A stretch of 63,916 nucleotides of DNA. Origin: Ilyobacter polytropus. GTDB lineage: Bacteria > Fusobacteriota > Fusobacteriia > Fusobacteriales > Fusobacteriaceae. The stretch's first letter is position 1, and the number at the start of each line of letters is the position of its first letter. The stretch spans positions 1 through 63,916 of the forward strand of contig QKCP01000058.1 in assembly GCA_003246855.1 (NCBI GenBank), given 5' to 3'. Of the stretch, positions 1 through 8,393 are shown one piece after another. Below the pieces are notes generated by a model, which was not told the DNA's origin, ran no database searches, and was given only the letters and a program-made list of their open reading frames with translations. The position numbers and the translations under genes are program-made.

Positions 1-35
1 TTGGTAAAGTAATAAAGGTTATAAACGACATATAA
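1..35 (+). CDS. possible 3' end of an upstream gene (partial)
   Basis: Reading from base 3, the frame gives GKVIKVINDI and then a TAA at 33-35. The residue pattern is protein-like, and a plus-strand terminator hairpin follows about 90 bases later, as expected for the end of a gene whose body lies outside the window. Too little is present to name a product. It could also be chance in AT-rich DNA. Confidence 0.35.
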   Translation, partial: GKVIKVINDI

Positions 36-121
36 AAACTTAAAAATAATAAAAATCTAACAATTAAATCGCTACAATTATAGAATTTGTTTATTTTATT
101 TATAATATCCTCTTCTATATC

Positions 122-163
122 AAAAATGAATCTGAAGATTAAATTTTCAGATTCATTTTTTTT
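122..163 (+). terminator. intrinsic terminator
   Basis: A perfect 13-bp inverted repeat (124-136 with 146-158, 9-base loop) is followed on the plus strand by a run of eight T. It would end transcription of the gene that closes at about base 35. The A-run on the left side means it could also work weakly in the other direction. Confidence 0.75.
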
Positions 164-194
164 ATGATAACTTTTTAAAATCTTCTTTTACTAC

Positions 195-221
195 AAAACG
201 AGGGGATTATTCCCCTCGTTT
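195..221 (-). terminator. terminator of the butyryl-CoA operon
   Basis: A perfect 11-bp stem (196-206 with 211-221) has a GC-rich core and a four-base loop. It lies about 55 bases past the stop of the acyl-CoA dehydrogenase gene and ends in TTTT on the minus strand. It is the natural end of the minus-strand operon that starts near 5165. Confidence 0.75.
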
Positions 222-276
222 GAAAATACCATTACTTAATTCCAGATCCTTGCATACAATTAATTTACTTAAAAAT

Positions 277-1416
277 TTATTTTAAAAGAGCTGAAGCTAT
301 TACCATTTTTTGAACTTCTGAAGTCCCTTCATAGATTTCGGTTATTTTAGCATCTCTCATCATTCTTTCTACAGGATATTCTCTTGTATAACCGTACCCG
401 CCATGTAATTGAACAGCCATTCTTGTTACTTCTCCTGCAATATCTGCCGAAACCAATTTTGCCCGAGCTGCCTCCACTGTATATGGAAGTTTATTTTGTT
501 TTTTCCAAGCAGCATTATATACTAATAGTCTAGCTGATTCTGTTTTAACATCCATATCAGCTATTTTAAATTGTGTATTTTGAAATTTTGAAAGTGCTCT
601 CCCAAACTGCTTTCTCTCTTTTACATATTTAATAGTTTCATCTAGGGCTCCTTGAGCTATACCTAATGCCTGAGCAGCAATTCCTATTCTTCCGCCATCT
701 AAAGTCATCATAGCTACTTTAAATCCTTTGCCTTCTGCACCTAACAAGTTTTCCTTAGGTATTCTGCAATCTTCAAAAATAAGTTCACAAGTTGCAGATC
801 CTTTTATTCCCATTTTTTTCTCTTTTTTACCTATACTGAAACCAGGGGTGTCTTTTTCAACAATAAAAGCGGTTATCCCTTTAATACCCTTAGATTTATC
901 TGTCATTGCGAAGACAATATAAATTTCTGCCGGCCCTGCATTTGTTATGAAAATTTTAGAACCATTTAACACCCATTTATCACCTTCAAGTTTTGCTACC
1001 GTCTGTTGTCCGCCAGCATCTGTGCCTGCATTTGGTTCAGTAAGGCCAAATGCTCCTAATTTCTCGCCTTTAGCTAACGGAACAAGATATTTTTTCTTTT
1101 GCTCCTCTGTCCCAAATTCATATATAGGATTAGCACATAAAGAAGTATGTGCCGATACTATTACTCCTGTCGTTGCGCATGCTTTTGACAGTTCTTCTAC
1201 AGCCATTGCATACATCAACATATCTCCGCCTGCACCTCCGTATTCTTTTGGAAAAGGAATCCCCAGAAGACCTATTTTAGACATTTTTTCAACTGTCTCA
1301 TATGGAAATCTTTCCGTTTCATCAACTTCTCCAGCAATTGGTCTGACTTCCTTTTCAACAAATTCTACAATCATTTCTTTGAACATTTCATGTTCTTTTG
1401 CTAATCCAAAATTCAT
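277..1416 (-). CDS. acyl-CoA dehydrogenase (probably short-chain/butyryl-CoA)
   Basis: A flavoprotein of 379 residues, the normal length for soluble short-chain acyl-CoA dehydrogenases. Seen: AFGLTEPNAGTDA in the middle domain, a C-terminal EQLHGGYG-like segment (QLHGGYGYTREYP) and KITEIYEGTSEVQ, where the Glu matches the catalytic base of butyryl-CoA dehydrogenases. The ATG at 1416 is chosen because GGAGGT sits seven bases upstream; an ATG further up lacks such a site. It is the last gene of an operon with a hydratase, thiolase and reductase, so the likely step is crotonyl-CoA to butyryl-CoA. No electron-transfer flavoprotein genes are in the window, so its electron partner must be encoded elsewhere. 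Confidence 0.88.
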   Translation of the reverse strand: MNFGLAKEHEMFKEMIVEFVEKEVRPIAGEVDETERFPYETVEKMSKIGLLGIPFPKEYGGAGGDMLMYAMAVEELSKACATTGVIVSAHTSLCANPIYEFGTEEQKKKYLVPLAKGEKLGAFGLTEPNAGTDAGGQQTVAKLEGDKWVLNGSKIFITNAGPAEIYIVFAMTDKSKGIKGITAFIVEKDTPGFSIGKKEKKMGIKGSATCELIFEDCRIPKENLLGAEGKGFKVAMMTLDGGRIGIAAQALGIAQGALDETIKYVKERKQFGRALSKFQNTQFKIADMDVKTESARLLVYNAAWKKQNKLPYTVEAARAKLVSADIAGEVTRMAVQLHGGYGYTREYPVERMMRDAKITEIYEGTSEVQKMVIASALLK

Positions 1417-1639
1417 AAAAATACCTCCATATATTTTTATTTTATTCATGTAATTTTTTTAAATTAACAATACTTAACTCTAAAACACAAAATACTTTCA
1501 GCTCAATTTTACTTAGCCAGTCTTCAATTTCTCAAAATTAAAATTATGTAAACTAAAATTTTTGTAAAATTACTCTCATAGCCATCGTGAAAATTTTAAC
1601 TTTTTAATTTAAATATATTTCTATTCTCTAATATCTATA

Positions 1640-2047
1640 CTAATTTTTGAACATAACGGTAGCTGTACCTGATAAAACTACTTCTCCTTGCTGATTTGTA
1701 CAAATCGTTTTGAGTTTTAAGATATTTTTACCTTCAATCTTTTCATGCAATTCTACATTAGCTTTTATAGTATCTCCTATGTATACCGGACCCATAAATT
1801 TTAATTCTTGTCCTAAATATATAGTCCCTGGACCTGGAAATTTCGTGCCTAAAACTGCAGAAATAAGTCCAGCTGTAAGCATTCCATGGGCAATTCTTTT
1901 TTTAAACATTGTTTTTTTTGCATACTCTTCATTTAAGTGTATGGGATTGGTATCACAACTTATACCTGCATACAGATATACATCTGTTTCAGAAATTGTT
2001 TTCTCAATACTTTCATTCATACCCACTTCTAAATCTTCAAATTTCAT
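1640..2047 (-). CDS. phaJ: MaoC-family (R)-specific enoyl-CoA hydratase
   Basis: A 135-residue single hot-dog protein, the usual size of PhaJ. The hydratase motif is visible as DTNPIHLNEEYA (Asp and His dyad), followed by IAHGMLTAGLIS and a C-terminal GTIYLGQELKFMGPVYIGD segment. GGAGGG precedes the ATG. The enzyme interconverts (R)-3-hydroxyacyl-CoA and enoyl-CoA. Its position between thiolase/reductase and acyl-CoA dehydrogenase implies crotonyl-CoA formation from (R)-3-hydroxybutyryl-CoA. A role in hydroxybutyrate use rather than butyrate synthesis is equally possible from the sequence. Confidence 0.85.
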   Translation of the reverse strand: MKFEDLEVGMNESIEKTISETDVYLYAGISCDTNPIHLNEEYAKKTMFKKRIAHGMLTAGLISAVLGTKFPGPGTIYLGQELKFMGPVYIGDTIKANVELHEKIEGKNILKLKTICTNQQGEVVLSGTATVMFKN

Positions 2048-2083
2048 TACTTCCCTCCATTTATAGGTTTATTTTCAAAATAA

Positions 2084-2390
2084 AACCACTCAAAGCTCCC
2101 TAAAATTGTGCCAATAGTTTTGATGTCTCACAACGCTACCAAAGCTGTTGCTAAATCACTTTCTCTTCACCTAATTTAACAAAAATTCGTTTTTGAAATT
2201 TTGGAATCCAATATCAACTTGGAAAATATAGATTCTATAAAAAAAACAGTAAAATATTGTGTTAGAAATTCCCTGACAGCTTTCATAAATATTGCAGTGT
2301 AAGGGACTAATCACAGAAGATTTGGCAGACAGCGGAGCAATAATGGGAACTTCAATTACAGATATCCCCATCTTCGTAATTTTAATTAAA
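2084..2390 (+). pseudogene. decayed coding remnants, possibly a phosphate butyryltransferase C-terminus
   Basis: In one plus-strand frame 2084-2179 reads NHSKLPKIVPIVLMSH and continues ATKAVAKSLSLHLI before TAA. The order PIVLxS...S(L)SL resembles the C-terminal end of phosphate butyryltransferases (PVVLTSR...SIALA). The same frame continues after the stop with a protein-like stretch (2180-2299, including SIKKTVKYCVRNSLTAF); a one-base shift then opens GLITEDLADSGAIMGTSITD up to TAA at 2388-2390. The second part was not identified. An antisense open frame over the same bases looks like a shadow. The butyrate context supports the reading, but the match is short and from memory. Confidence 0.38.
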
Positions 2391-2435
2391 TAAACTTGAA
2401 TTTTTAATAAATTCAAGTTTATGGGAGTTTTAAAT

Positions 2436-2651
2436 TTAGTTGTGGCAAGGCTGAATATGCTCTAGTTTAGATTTGATTTCTAAAAGTTTGGAGCATTTTC
2501 TAATTAAATACGCCCCTTTTAAAAAAGATCTCTTTATTAAAAATTCATTTTCTTCTTTAAAAGCTTTTTCCAATATTTTTTCAGATTCAAGTATCTCTTT
2601 TAAACAATGCTCGATTTCACTCTTTACTTTATTTAATGAAGTTTTTTTCAT
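2436..2651 (-). CDS. small helical protein of unknown function
   Basis: A 71-residue, charged, almost wholly alpha-helical protein (KSEIEHCLKEILESEKILEK in the first half), with three Cys and a C-terminal QPCHN. GGAGGG lies six bases before the ATG, so translation is credible. It sits between the hydratase and thiolase genes in the same direction. No family was recognised. The amphipathic helical character would fit a small granule-associated or regulatory protein, but nothing in the window shows polyhydroxyalkanoate synthase, so this is only a suggestion. Confidence 0.65.
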   Translation of the reverse strand: MKKTSLNKVKSEIEHCLKEILESEKILEKAFKEENEFLIKRSFLKGAYLIRKCSKLLEIKSKLEHIQPCHN

Positions 2652-2742
2652 TCACCCTCCATAATTAAAAAGTCTAAAGCAACTAGAATTATAAAAAAAC
2701 AAGTGATAATTTCAAAAATATTCTTTCATTTTTAATAGTTTC

Positions 2743-3951
2743 CTACCCAATATTTTTAACAATTATAGCCGTCCCCATACCTCCACCTATACAAAGAGAA
2801 GCAAGACCATAATCAATTTCTCTTTTTTTCATTTCATGCAAGAGGGTAACCGTTATACGATTCCCGGACGCTCCTACCGGATGACCTAAAGCAATTGCTC
2901 CACCATTTGTATTAGTCTTATCTTCAAACCACTCTACATCTAAGTTATTATTCTCAGCCAGTTGCTTCATAACCCCAATAGCTTGAGCTGCAAATGCTTC
3001 ATTTAATTCTATGAGACCTATATCTGTCAGATTAAGATTTGCTTTCTTTAAGGCACTTTCAATAGCAGATACTGGGCCCATCCCCATAATTGAAGGGTCT
3101 ACACCGGCTTGCCCCACTGATATTATCTCAGCCATTGGAGTTAATCCATATTTATTGATTGCGCTTTCAGATGCTACCAACATGACACTAGCACCGTCAT
3201 TTATTCCAGAAGCATTTCCTGCTGTGACTGTCCCATTATTTTTAAATACCGGTTTAAGTTTTCCAAGTTTCTCGATAGAGCTATTTTTATTTGGATATTC
3301 ATCTGTATCAAATATGAAACTTTCTTTTCTGTTTTTTATTTCGATAGGAACAATCTCATCTTTAAAACGCCCACATTCTACCGCTGCAATAGCTTTTTTC
3401 TGCGATTTAAAAGCTAACAGATCTTGCTCCTCTCTTGAGATGTTATATTTTTCAGAAACATTCTCAGCAGTTATCCCCATATGGTAATCATTGAATGCAT
3501 CTGTTAGCGCATCATTGACCATATGATCTATAGTTACAAAATTACTCATTTTACGTCCTGTCCTAACATCTTGCGGTATTAAATATGGAGCCTGTGACAT
3601 CGATTCCGTCCCGCCTGCAATTATTAAATCCGCTTCTCCAGCTTTAATACTGTTATACGCCATCATAACACTCTTCATACCGCTTCCACATATAATATTA
3701 ACAGTGTAAGCCGGAACCTCCACCGGAATCCCTGCCAATATAGAAGCCTGCCTACCAACACCCTGTTTATGACCAGCCGGTAAAACATTTCCCAAAACTA
3801 CCTCATCAATTCTTGATGGATCTACCTCAGTTTCTTTAAGAATATCTTTTATTACTGCAGCTCCTAATTGTGCAGGAGACAGATTTTTTAAGGAACCTAA
3901 AAAACTTCCTATAGCTGTTCTTTTCGCTTTTATTATATAAACTTTATTCAT
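2743..3951 (-). CDS. acetyl-CoA C-acetyltransferase (thiolase)
   Basis: A 402-residue biosynthetic-type thiolase. The acyl-accepting Cys is in NIICGSGMKS (about residue 89), the His in GGAIALGHPVGASGNR, and the second Cys in ASLCIGGGMGTA. AGGAGGT precedes the ATG. It condenses two acetyl-CoA to acetoacetyl-CoA or runs the reverse. It lies 13 bases after the SDR gene in one operon, so it feeds the reductase directly. Length is about ten residues above the common 391-393. Confidence 0.93.
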   Translation of the reverse strand: MNKVYIIKAKRTAIGSFLGSLKNLSPAQLGAAVIKDILKETEVDPSRIDEVVLGNVLPAGHKQGVGRQASILAGIPVEVPAYTVNIICGSGMKSVMMAYNSIKAGEADLIIAGGTESMSQAPYLIPQDVRTGRKMSNFVTIDHMVNDALTDAFNDYHMGITAENVSEKYNISREEQDLLAFKSQKKAIAAVECGRFKDEIVPIEIKNRKESFIFDTDEYPNKNSSIEKLGKLKPVFKNNGTVTAGNASGINDGASVMLVASESAINKYGLTPMAEIISVGQAGVDPSIMGMGPVSAIESALKKANLNLTDIGLIELNEAFAAQAIGVMKQLAENNNLDVEWFEDKTNTNGGAIALGHPVGASGNRITVTLLHEMKKREIDYGLASLCIGGGMGTAIIVKNIG

Positions 3952-3964
3952 TAAAACCTCCTAA

Positions 3965-4687
3965 TTATATTACTAGTCCACCTGTAACGGCTATTGTTTG
4001 TCCTGTAATAAATTCAGATTCATCACTTGCCAAGAAAAGCACAGCATTTGCAATGTCTTCTGCTTTACCTAATCTTCCAAGAGGTGTTTTCCCCCTCATC
4101 ATTTCTAATACCTTTTCCGGCAAATTTTCGGTCATAGGAGTTTCTATAAATCCAGGTGCGATACAATTAGATCTTATTTTAGCACCTTTTCTTGTTAATT
4201 CTTTTGCCCAAGTTTGAGACATAGTTATAACTCCACCTTTTGTTGCCGCGTAATTTGTCTGTCCAACATTTCCATATAATCCAACAACTGACGAAAGCGT
4301 GATTATAGACCCTTTATTATTTTCAATCATTACAGGAGAAACTGCCTGGGTAACATTAAAAACACCTTTTAAGTTAACATCTACAACCAAATCCCATTGT
4401 TCTTCAGTCATTTTGTTTAATAAAGCATCTTTTGTAATTCCGGCATTATTCACTAAAACATCAATATTTCCGTATTCTTCTTTTATTTTAGCAACTAAAT
4501 TTTTAACAGCTGTTCTATCAGTTACATTTAATACCTCGTGCTTAATATTTGGGTCAGAATAATTTTTTTCTACCATATCACAAGAAATTACAACTTTAGC
4601 TCCCTCACTTGCCAATTTTTTTACAATAGCCTCACCTATACCTCTAGCACCACCTGTAACCAGGCAAACTTTCCCTTTAACTCTCAT
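3965..4687 (-). CDS. SDR-family 3-oxoacyl/acetoacetyl-CoA reductase
   Basis: A 240-residue short-chain dehydrogenase of the FabG/PhaB type: TGGARGIGEA nucleotide loop, NNAGITKD, catalytic Ser in TLSSVVG and YAATKGG with Tyr and Lys. An Asp ends the second strand (VVISCDM), which usually favours NADH over NADPH. By context it makes (R)-3-hydroxybutyryl-CoA for the PhaJ-type hydratase. FabG function in fatty-acid synthesis cannot be excluded from sequence, but no fab genes are near. It is the first intact gene of the operon promoted near 5170-5199. Confidence 0.85.
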   Translation of the reverse strand: MRVKGKVCLVTGGARGIGEAIVKKLASEGAKVVISCDMVEKNYSDPNIKHEVLNVTDRTAVKNLVAKIKEEYGNIDVLVNNAGITKDALLNKMTEEQWDLVVDVNLKGVFNVTQAVSPVMIENNKGSIITLSSVVGLYGNVGQTNYAATKGGVITMSQTWAKELTRKGAKIRSNCIAPGFIETPMTENLPEKVLEMMRGKTPLGRLGKAEDIANAVLFLASDESEFITGQTIAVTGGLVI

Positions 4688-4787
4688 TAAATACTCTCCT
4701 CCTTTAAAAGACTGAATTCATAGATTTACCCAAAAAAAATTACTTCATTCATTAATTTTAAATTTTCAAAGATAACCAATTCGAAAT

Positions 4788-4920
4788 TCATATAATTAGA
4801 GAACATCTTTTCAAGTCTATTCCAGGCGCAATTTCTGTTAGATTTATTCCTTGTGATGGCTTCAAATCTCAATACCATTCAAAAATTAAACTCACTCTAC
4901 CTTTGTGTCCAAGTAGATTC
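4788..4920 (-). pseudogene. remnant of a CoA-transferase C-terminus
   Basis: On the minus strand 4865-4788 reads LKPSQGINLTEIAPGIDLKR followed by five residues and TGA. The G-x-LTEIAPGIDLE pattern is the C-terminal signature of YdiF/propionate CoA-transferase-type enzymes. Upstream bases give only broken pieces in shifting frames, with stops. The remnant lies between the operon promoter and the reductase gene, so it was probably once the first gene of the operon. The name rests on one short motif. Confidence 0.55.
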
Positions 4921-5150
4921 AAATAAATCTTTTTAATTTTCCTGGTCCGAACTATAGATCAAACTTAAATTCTTGTGCAACTTATTTTTCGAGCATCCTC
5001 TTTTTAACTCTACAACTATCTTCCATAGAGCTTAAGCTCTTTAAAAACTAAGATTTACAATGTTCGACTACCTTCAATCAGCGTAACTGCTATTTCAGAA
5101 AATATAATTTTAAGAGTTCCAATACAAAAGGAAAACTTTTTATAAAAAGT
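4921..5150. other. long leader without an intact gene
   Basis: Together with the remnant before it, this stretch fills the 875-base gap between the SDR gene and the TetR-type gene. It contains no open frame with a ribosome site. Short protein-like pieces on the minus strand (for example AVTLIEGSRT) may be further debris of the same CoA-transferase, but cannot be assigned. Confidence 0.4.
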
Positions 5151-5154
5151 GAGA

Positions 5155-5172
5155 ACTGATTCTGTTATCAGT
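5155..5172. promoter_or_regulatory. inverted repeat, putative TetR-type operator
   Basis: ACTGAT, six bases, ATCAGT: a perfect 6-bp inverted repeat overlapping the -10 of the minus-strand operon promoter. Its position between a TetR-type regulator gene and the operon it faces makes it a candidate operator. No second copy was found by eye near the regulator's own promoter. Confidence 0.4.
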
Positions 5173-5199
5173 ATAGCTTGCTGCTTTTATCTTTGTCAA
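5170..5199 (-). promoter_or_regulatory. promoter of the butyryl-CoA operon
   Basis: Minus-strand TTGACA and TATACT separated by 18 bases. It is the only near-consensus promoter between the TetR-type gene and the SDR gene, and it would give a leader of about 475 bases that contains the CoA-transferase remnant. Confidence 0.6.
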
Positions 5200-5460
5200 G
5201 TTTTTGATATCATAAAAATATTTATGTTCATTTTTTTTGATTTTATCCCTGTAAAAATCCTGTCAAAGCACAAGATTATACACCTTACCCACAAATTCAA
5301 ATTCTTGAAGCAATGCTTGTTATAATTTTAATAACACTCTACTAAAGTAGTGAGATTTGATTCTAAAACACTTGATATTAACTAAAAAAATTCCAATATA
5401 TAGTAAAGCAAATCCATTTCAAAATAACAAAATGATATTCTTACCTTAATTTGTTTGTTG

Positions 5461-5489
5461 TTGAAAATGCGAAGACTTTTATGTATAAT
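5461..5489 (+). promoter_or_regulatory. promoter of the tandem TetR gene
   Basis: TTGAAA, 17 bases, TATAAT on the plus strand, about 70 bases before the start codon at 5563. Confidence 0.65.
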
Positions 5490-5562
5490 TTAGCTATAGA
5501 TTTAAATTTTTAAAAGATAATACGTAGAATTAATTCACCTATCTTTATAAAGGAGTTGTTAG

Positions 5563-6684
5563 ATGTCTAATGGTCATGATAAAATTATAAGAACAGCTAT
5601 TGAACTTTTTGCCCAGAATACTTTTGATGAAGTTTCTGTTTCTCAAATTTGTAAACAAGCAAAAGTTTCCAATGGTTTATTTTATAAATACTTTAAAAAT
5701 AAAGAAGAAATTTTTAAGCATTTATTAGAAGAAACTAGCAAAAGGATACGAAACTATTTTCAAAATATCAACGGAAAAACTCCCGAAGAAAAGCTTATAG
5801 ATTTTATTGAGATAAATTTCGAATTAACAAAAAAAGAATTGTCTTTGGTAAAAGTTTATAGGGAAGGGCAATACAAATTTATAGAATTTGAACAAAAACT
5901 AAGAATTGTATACTTAGAAGCTTTAAAAAAAATTTTTAATCGTGAACTTAATGAATTAGAGTATATTTTTGTTATGTCAGGAATTAGATTTATAAATGTT
6001 AACTACGTAGTTAGGGGTATTGAAAACAACTCTAAATTTTTAGCTAAAACTATATTAAACGGCTTATCTGATAAATCGGAATTAAATTTAGATAAGCTTA
6101 AAGATAAAGATTTTTATCTAAGAGTTCCCTTTAATAGCGATAATTTAAAAAATAAATTACTGGAAAGAGGAGAAATTTTATTTGGAACGAAAGGTGTCTA
6201 TGAAACTAAAATTTATGATATAACTTCTGACAGTAGTGTAGGTATAGGCAGTTTTTATTATTACTTTAAAAATAAAGAAGATTTTTTGGTAGAAATAATT
6301 ATGAATACAAAAAACACTTTAATGTATTTTTTAAAGGATAATTATGATGAAAATCTTTCTCCTATAGATAACCATTTAATGTTCTTATATTTGATGCAAG
6401 AATATTTTCAAAAATCTATATACAAATATAAACTTTTAAGAGAAGTGGAGTTTATAAAAAGCTATATCTCTTTAGATTTCTATATAAGTTTAGAAAATTT
6501 TTACATAGAAACCTTAAAAACTTATAATCTTTCAATTGAAGAAAAAAGAATAATAAGTTCAATTTTAATAGGTTTATCTCATTATATGGGAATCGAATTC
6601 TTTTTCACAAAAAATTTAAATGATAAAATGGAATTTTTAAAGAGCATGAAATCATTTCTTCTTAACGGCATTCATGTAGAGTAG
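5563..6684 (+). CDS. tandem-duplicated TetR-type regulator (two TetR units in one chain)
   Basis: A 373-residue protein, about twice the normal TetR length. The first DNA-binding domain spans about residues 6-56 (VSVSQICKQAKVSNGLFYKY, then FKNKEEIF); a second, more diverged one spans about 194-246 (DSSVGIGSFYYYFKNKEDFL). Each is followed by a helical ligand/dimer domain. The layout suggests a covalent dimer, or one half that has lost DNA binding. AAGGAG precedes the ATG. It is transcribed away from the butyryl-CoA operon and is the natural candidate for its regulator. Codons are AT-richer than in the rest of the window. Confidence 0.82.
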   Translation: MSNGHDKIIRTAIELFAQNTFDEVSVSQICKQAKVSNGLFYKYFKNKEEIFKHLLEETSKRIRNYFQNINGKTPEEKLIDFIEINFELTKKELSLVKVYREGQYKFIEFEQKLRIVYLEALKKIFNRELNELEYIFVMSGIRFINVNYVVRGIENNSKFLAKTILNGLSDKSELNLDKLKDKDFYLRVPFNSDNLKNKLLERGEILFGTKGVYETKIYDITSDSSVGIGSFYYYFKNKEDFLVEIIMNTKNTLMYFLKDNYDENLSPIDNHLMFLYLMQEYFQKSIYKYKLLREVEFIKSYISLDFYISLENFYIETLKTYNLSIEEKRIISSILIGLSHYMGIEFFFTKNLNDKMEFLKSMKSFLLNGIHVE

Positions 6685-7082
6685 CTCAAATTTGTGTCTA
6701 TGAAAGCACTTCTCACTATTATAAAATTATTCTAAATTTTTTTTGCATAAATTCAAGAACAACTTTAAATTTTAAATATGCTTATTTTAATTTTTTGAAA
6801 AAAATTATCCCCTAATAAAAAGACTTAAATGCATCGCACTAAAATCCGAACTTAAACAAACATCTGCTAAATATAACTATTTTACAGTCGCTTCCTCTTA
6901 TTTGTAGACTATTTTATAGATTAAATTTCTCCATTCAAGTTCTATAAAGTATTTTATTGTTTTCCAAGCAAAATTTACACCTAAATGTTCTAATTAAAAT
7001 AAGTCTTGAAAAAATTTCCTGTAAAATATAAGGATTTTTGAAAAATTTGTATAAAGTTACTTTATAGAGAGGGGAGGATTGT
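6685..7082. other. AT-rich intergenic stretch
   Basis: Nearly 400 bases without a convincing gene, repeat or terminator hairpin. An open minus-strand frame crossing into the next gene is a shadow. A TTGAAA close upstream of 7083 could belong to that gene's promoter, but no -10 at proper distance gives a plausible start. Confidence 0.4.
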
Positions 7083-8078
7083 ATGAAAAAAATAATACTG
7101 GCTTTTATGATTTTATTTTCGTCCGTATACACAATGCCGCTTACAGGTAAAAGAGTTGAAGTAAGTGAGCCTGTGGAAGGCAGCCTGGTATCCGCTTCTG
7201 AGAGGCTCGTCGTTAATGAACAGGTGGAAAAATCCATAGTATCCGCCTCTAGGTTTCTAGAGGTTAACAAAAGTTCAAAAAATATCGTGGCTGCATCCAG
7301 AGATATAACGGTTTCAGGAGATGTTGAAAACATCCTGGTATCTGCTTCAAAGACGCTTTTCATTAACGGGAATGTCGGAGATTCTATAGTAGCCGCGTGT
7401 GAATTTTTCAACCTGACTGGCAATTCTGGAGATGTAGTTGTGGCAGCTAAAGAGGTAGATATAAACGGGGAGATAGACAACCTTTTTGCGGCAGCTGAGT
7501 CCGTATACATAAGCGGAACTGTAAAGGGGGATGTCTACGCTAGCACTGACAGGGTTGAGCTTGTAGGAGATGGCAAGATTTTGGGAAACATCTATTATCC
7601 GGAAGAAAAACCCAAGGTTCACGGAAGGGAGCTTGCTAAAAAAGGTTTTATCTTTATCCGGATCATCTCCCTGGTACACTCATTGCTAGGAATCTTAATA
7701 TTGAGTGCACTGCTTAAAAAGTCATCTCCAAGAATGGCAGAAAAACTATCTGAAAACCTGTTTAAAAAAGGGATAGTTTCATTTTTCATAGGGCTTATTT
7801 TTATGATTATAGCTCCAATATTTATATTCGTAACTATCCCAATTTTCGGTATGTACAGCTTTGGTCTTATGCTCGGCTACTTTTTTATAATGATTTTGTC
7901 AAAGGTATTCTTGGTGTTGGCAGCTTCTGCCCGTTACAACTACCTGACCTCAATTGTAGTAGTGGTAGCTCTTAGCTTTTTCTACCCTATAAGCTTTCTT
8001 TTCTCAATAATAGGGCTTGGACTCTTCGTAATATTCATAAAAGATCTACTTATAAAAAATCCAGAATTAAGGCCGTAA
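7083..8078 (+). CDS. beta-solenoid (bactofilin-like) envelope protein with C-terminal membrane domain
   Basis: 331 residues. An N-terminal signal peptide (about 1-17) is followed to about residue 175 by short repeats of the type V-(S/A)AS-x4-V-x-G-x-V-x-(D/N), with hydrophobic ladders typical of a right-handed beta-helix as in bactofilins. About residues 190-320 hold four strongly hydrophobic segments. The repeat part would therefore sit outside the membrane domain. GGGGAGG precedes the ATG. No enzyme motif is visible; a scaffolding role is an inference. It stands alone, with its own terminator. Confidence 0.7.
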   Translation: MKKIILAFMILFSSVYTMPLTGKRVEVSEPVEGSLVSASERLVVNEQVEKSIVSASRFLEVNKSSKNIVAASRDITVSGDVENILVSASKTLFINGNVGDSIVAACEFFNLTGNSGDVVVAAKEVDINGEIDNLFAAAESVYISGTVKGDVYASTDRVELVGDGKILGNIYYPEEKPKVHGRELAKKGFIFIRIISLVHSLLGILILSALLKKSSPRMAEKLSENLFKKGIVSFFIGLIFMIIAPIFIFVTIPIFGMYSFGLMLGYFFIMILSKVFLVLAASARYNYLTSIVVVVALSFFYPISFLFSIIGLGLFVIFIKDLLIKNPELRP

Positions 8079-8086
8079 GACATCTC

Positions 8087-8131
8087 AAAAACTTTTCTGT
8101 AGAATATATTTTGCAGAAAAGTTTCTTTTTT
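8087..8131 (+). terminator. intrinsic terminator
   Basis: Eleven-bp stem (8089-8099 with 8114-8124) and a T-run directly after the beta-solenoid gene. Confidence 0.75.
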
Positions 8132-8273
8132 GGCATATAAATTTTGATATATTCAAATGTACTTTCCGCCTTTTATATGTTAAAATATACGATACATAAA
8201 TGGGATGATTTTTTGCAGCTTCAAAAACTATCCTAAATTTTAACTAAAAATAAAATGATTTAATAAAGCCATA

Positions 8274-8302
8274 CTTAAATTTTCATCAAAACATGATATA
8301 AT
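8274..8302 (+). promoter_or_regulatory. probable promoter of the malate/tartrate dehydrogenase gene
   Basis: Perfect TATAAT at 8297-8302 preceded by TGA (extended -10). The matching -35 position holds only CTTAAA, a weak element. The start codon is about 90 bases further on. Confidence 0.45.
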
Positions 8303-8393
8303 ATTCAAGTTCAAAACAACTAAGTTTTATCAGCTTTTCAAGATAGTTAACTTAAAAATTAATAAATAAACCTAGAAAGGAGCATTTTAAAAA

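Noticed and set aside
2171-2416. Minus-strand ORF of 81 codons between the hydratase and the small helical protein gene
   Set aside because: No ribosome site and no plausible protein pattern; the opposite strand reads better as a decayed coding remnant.
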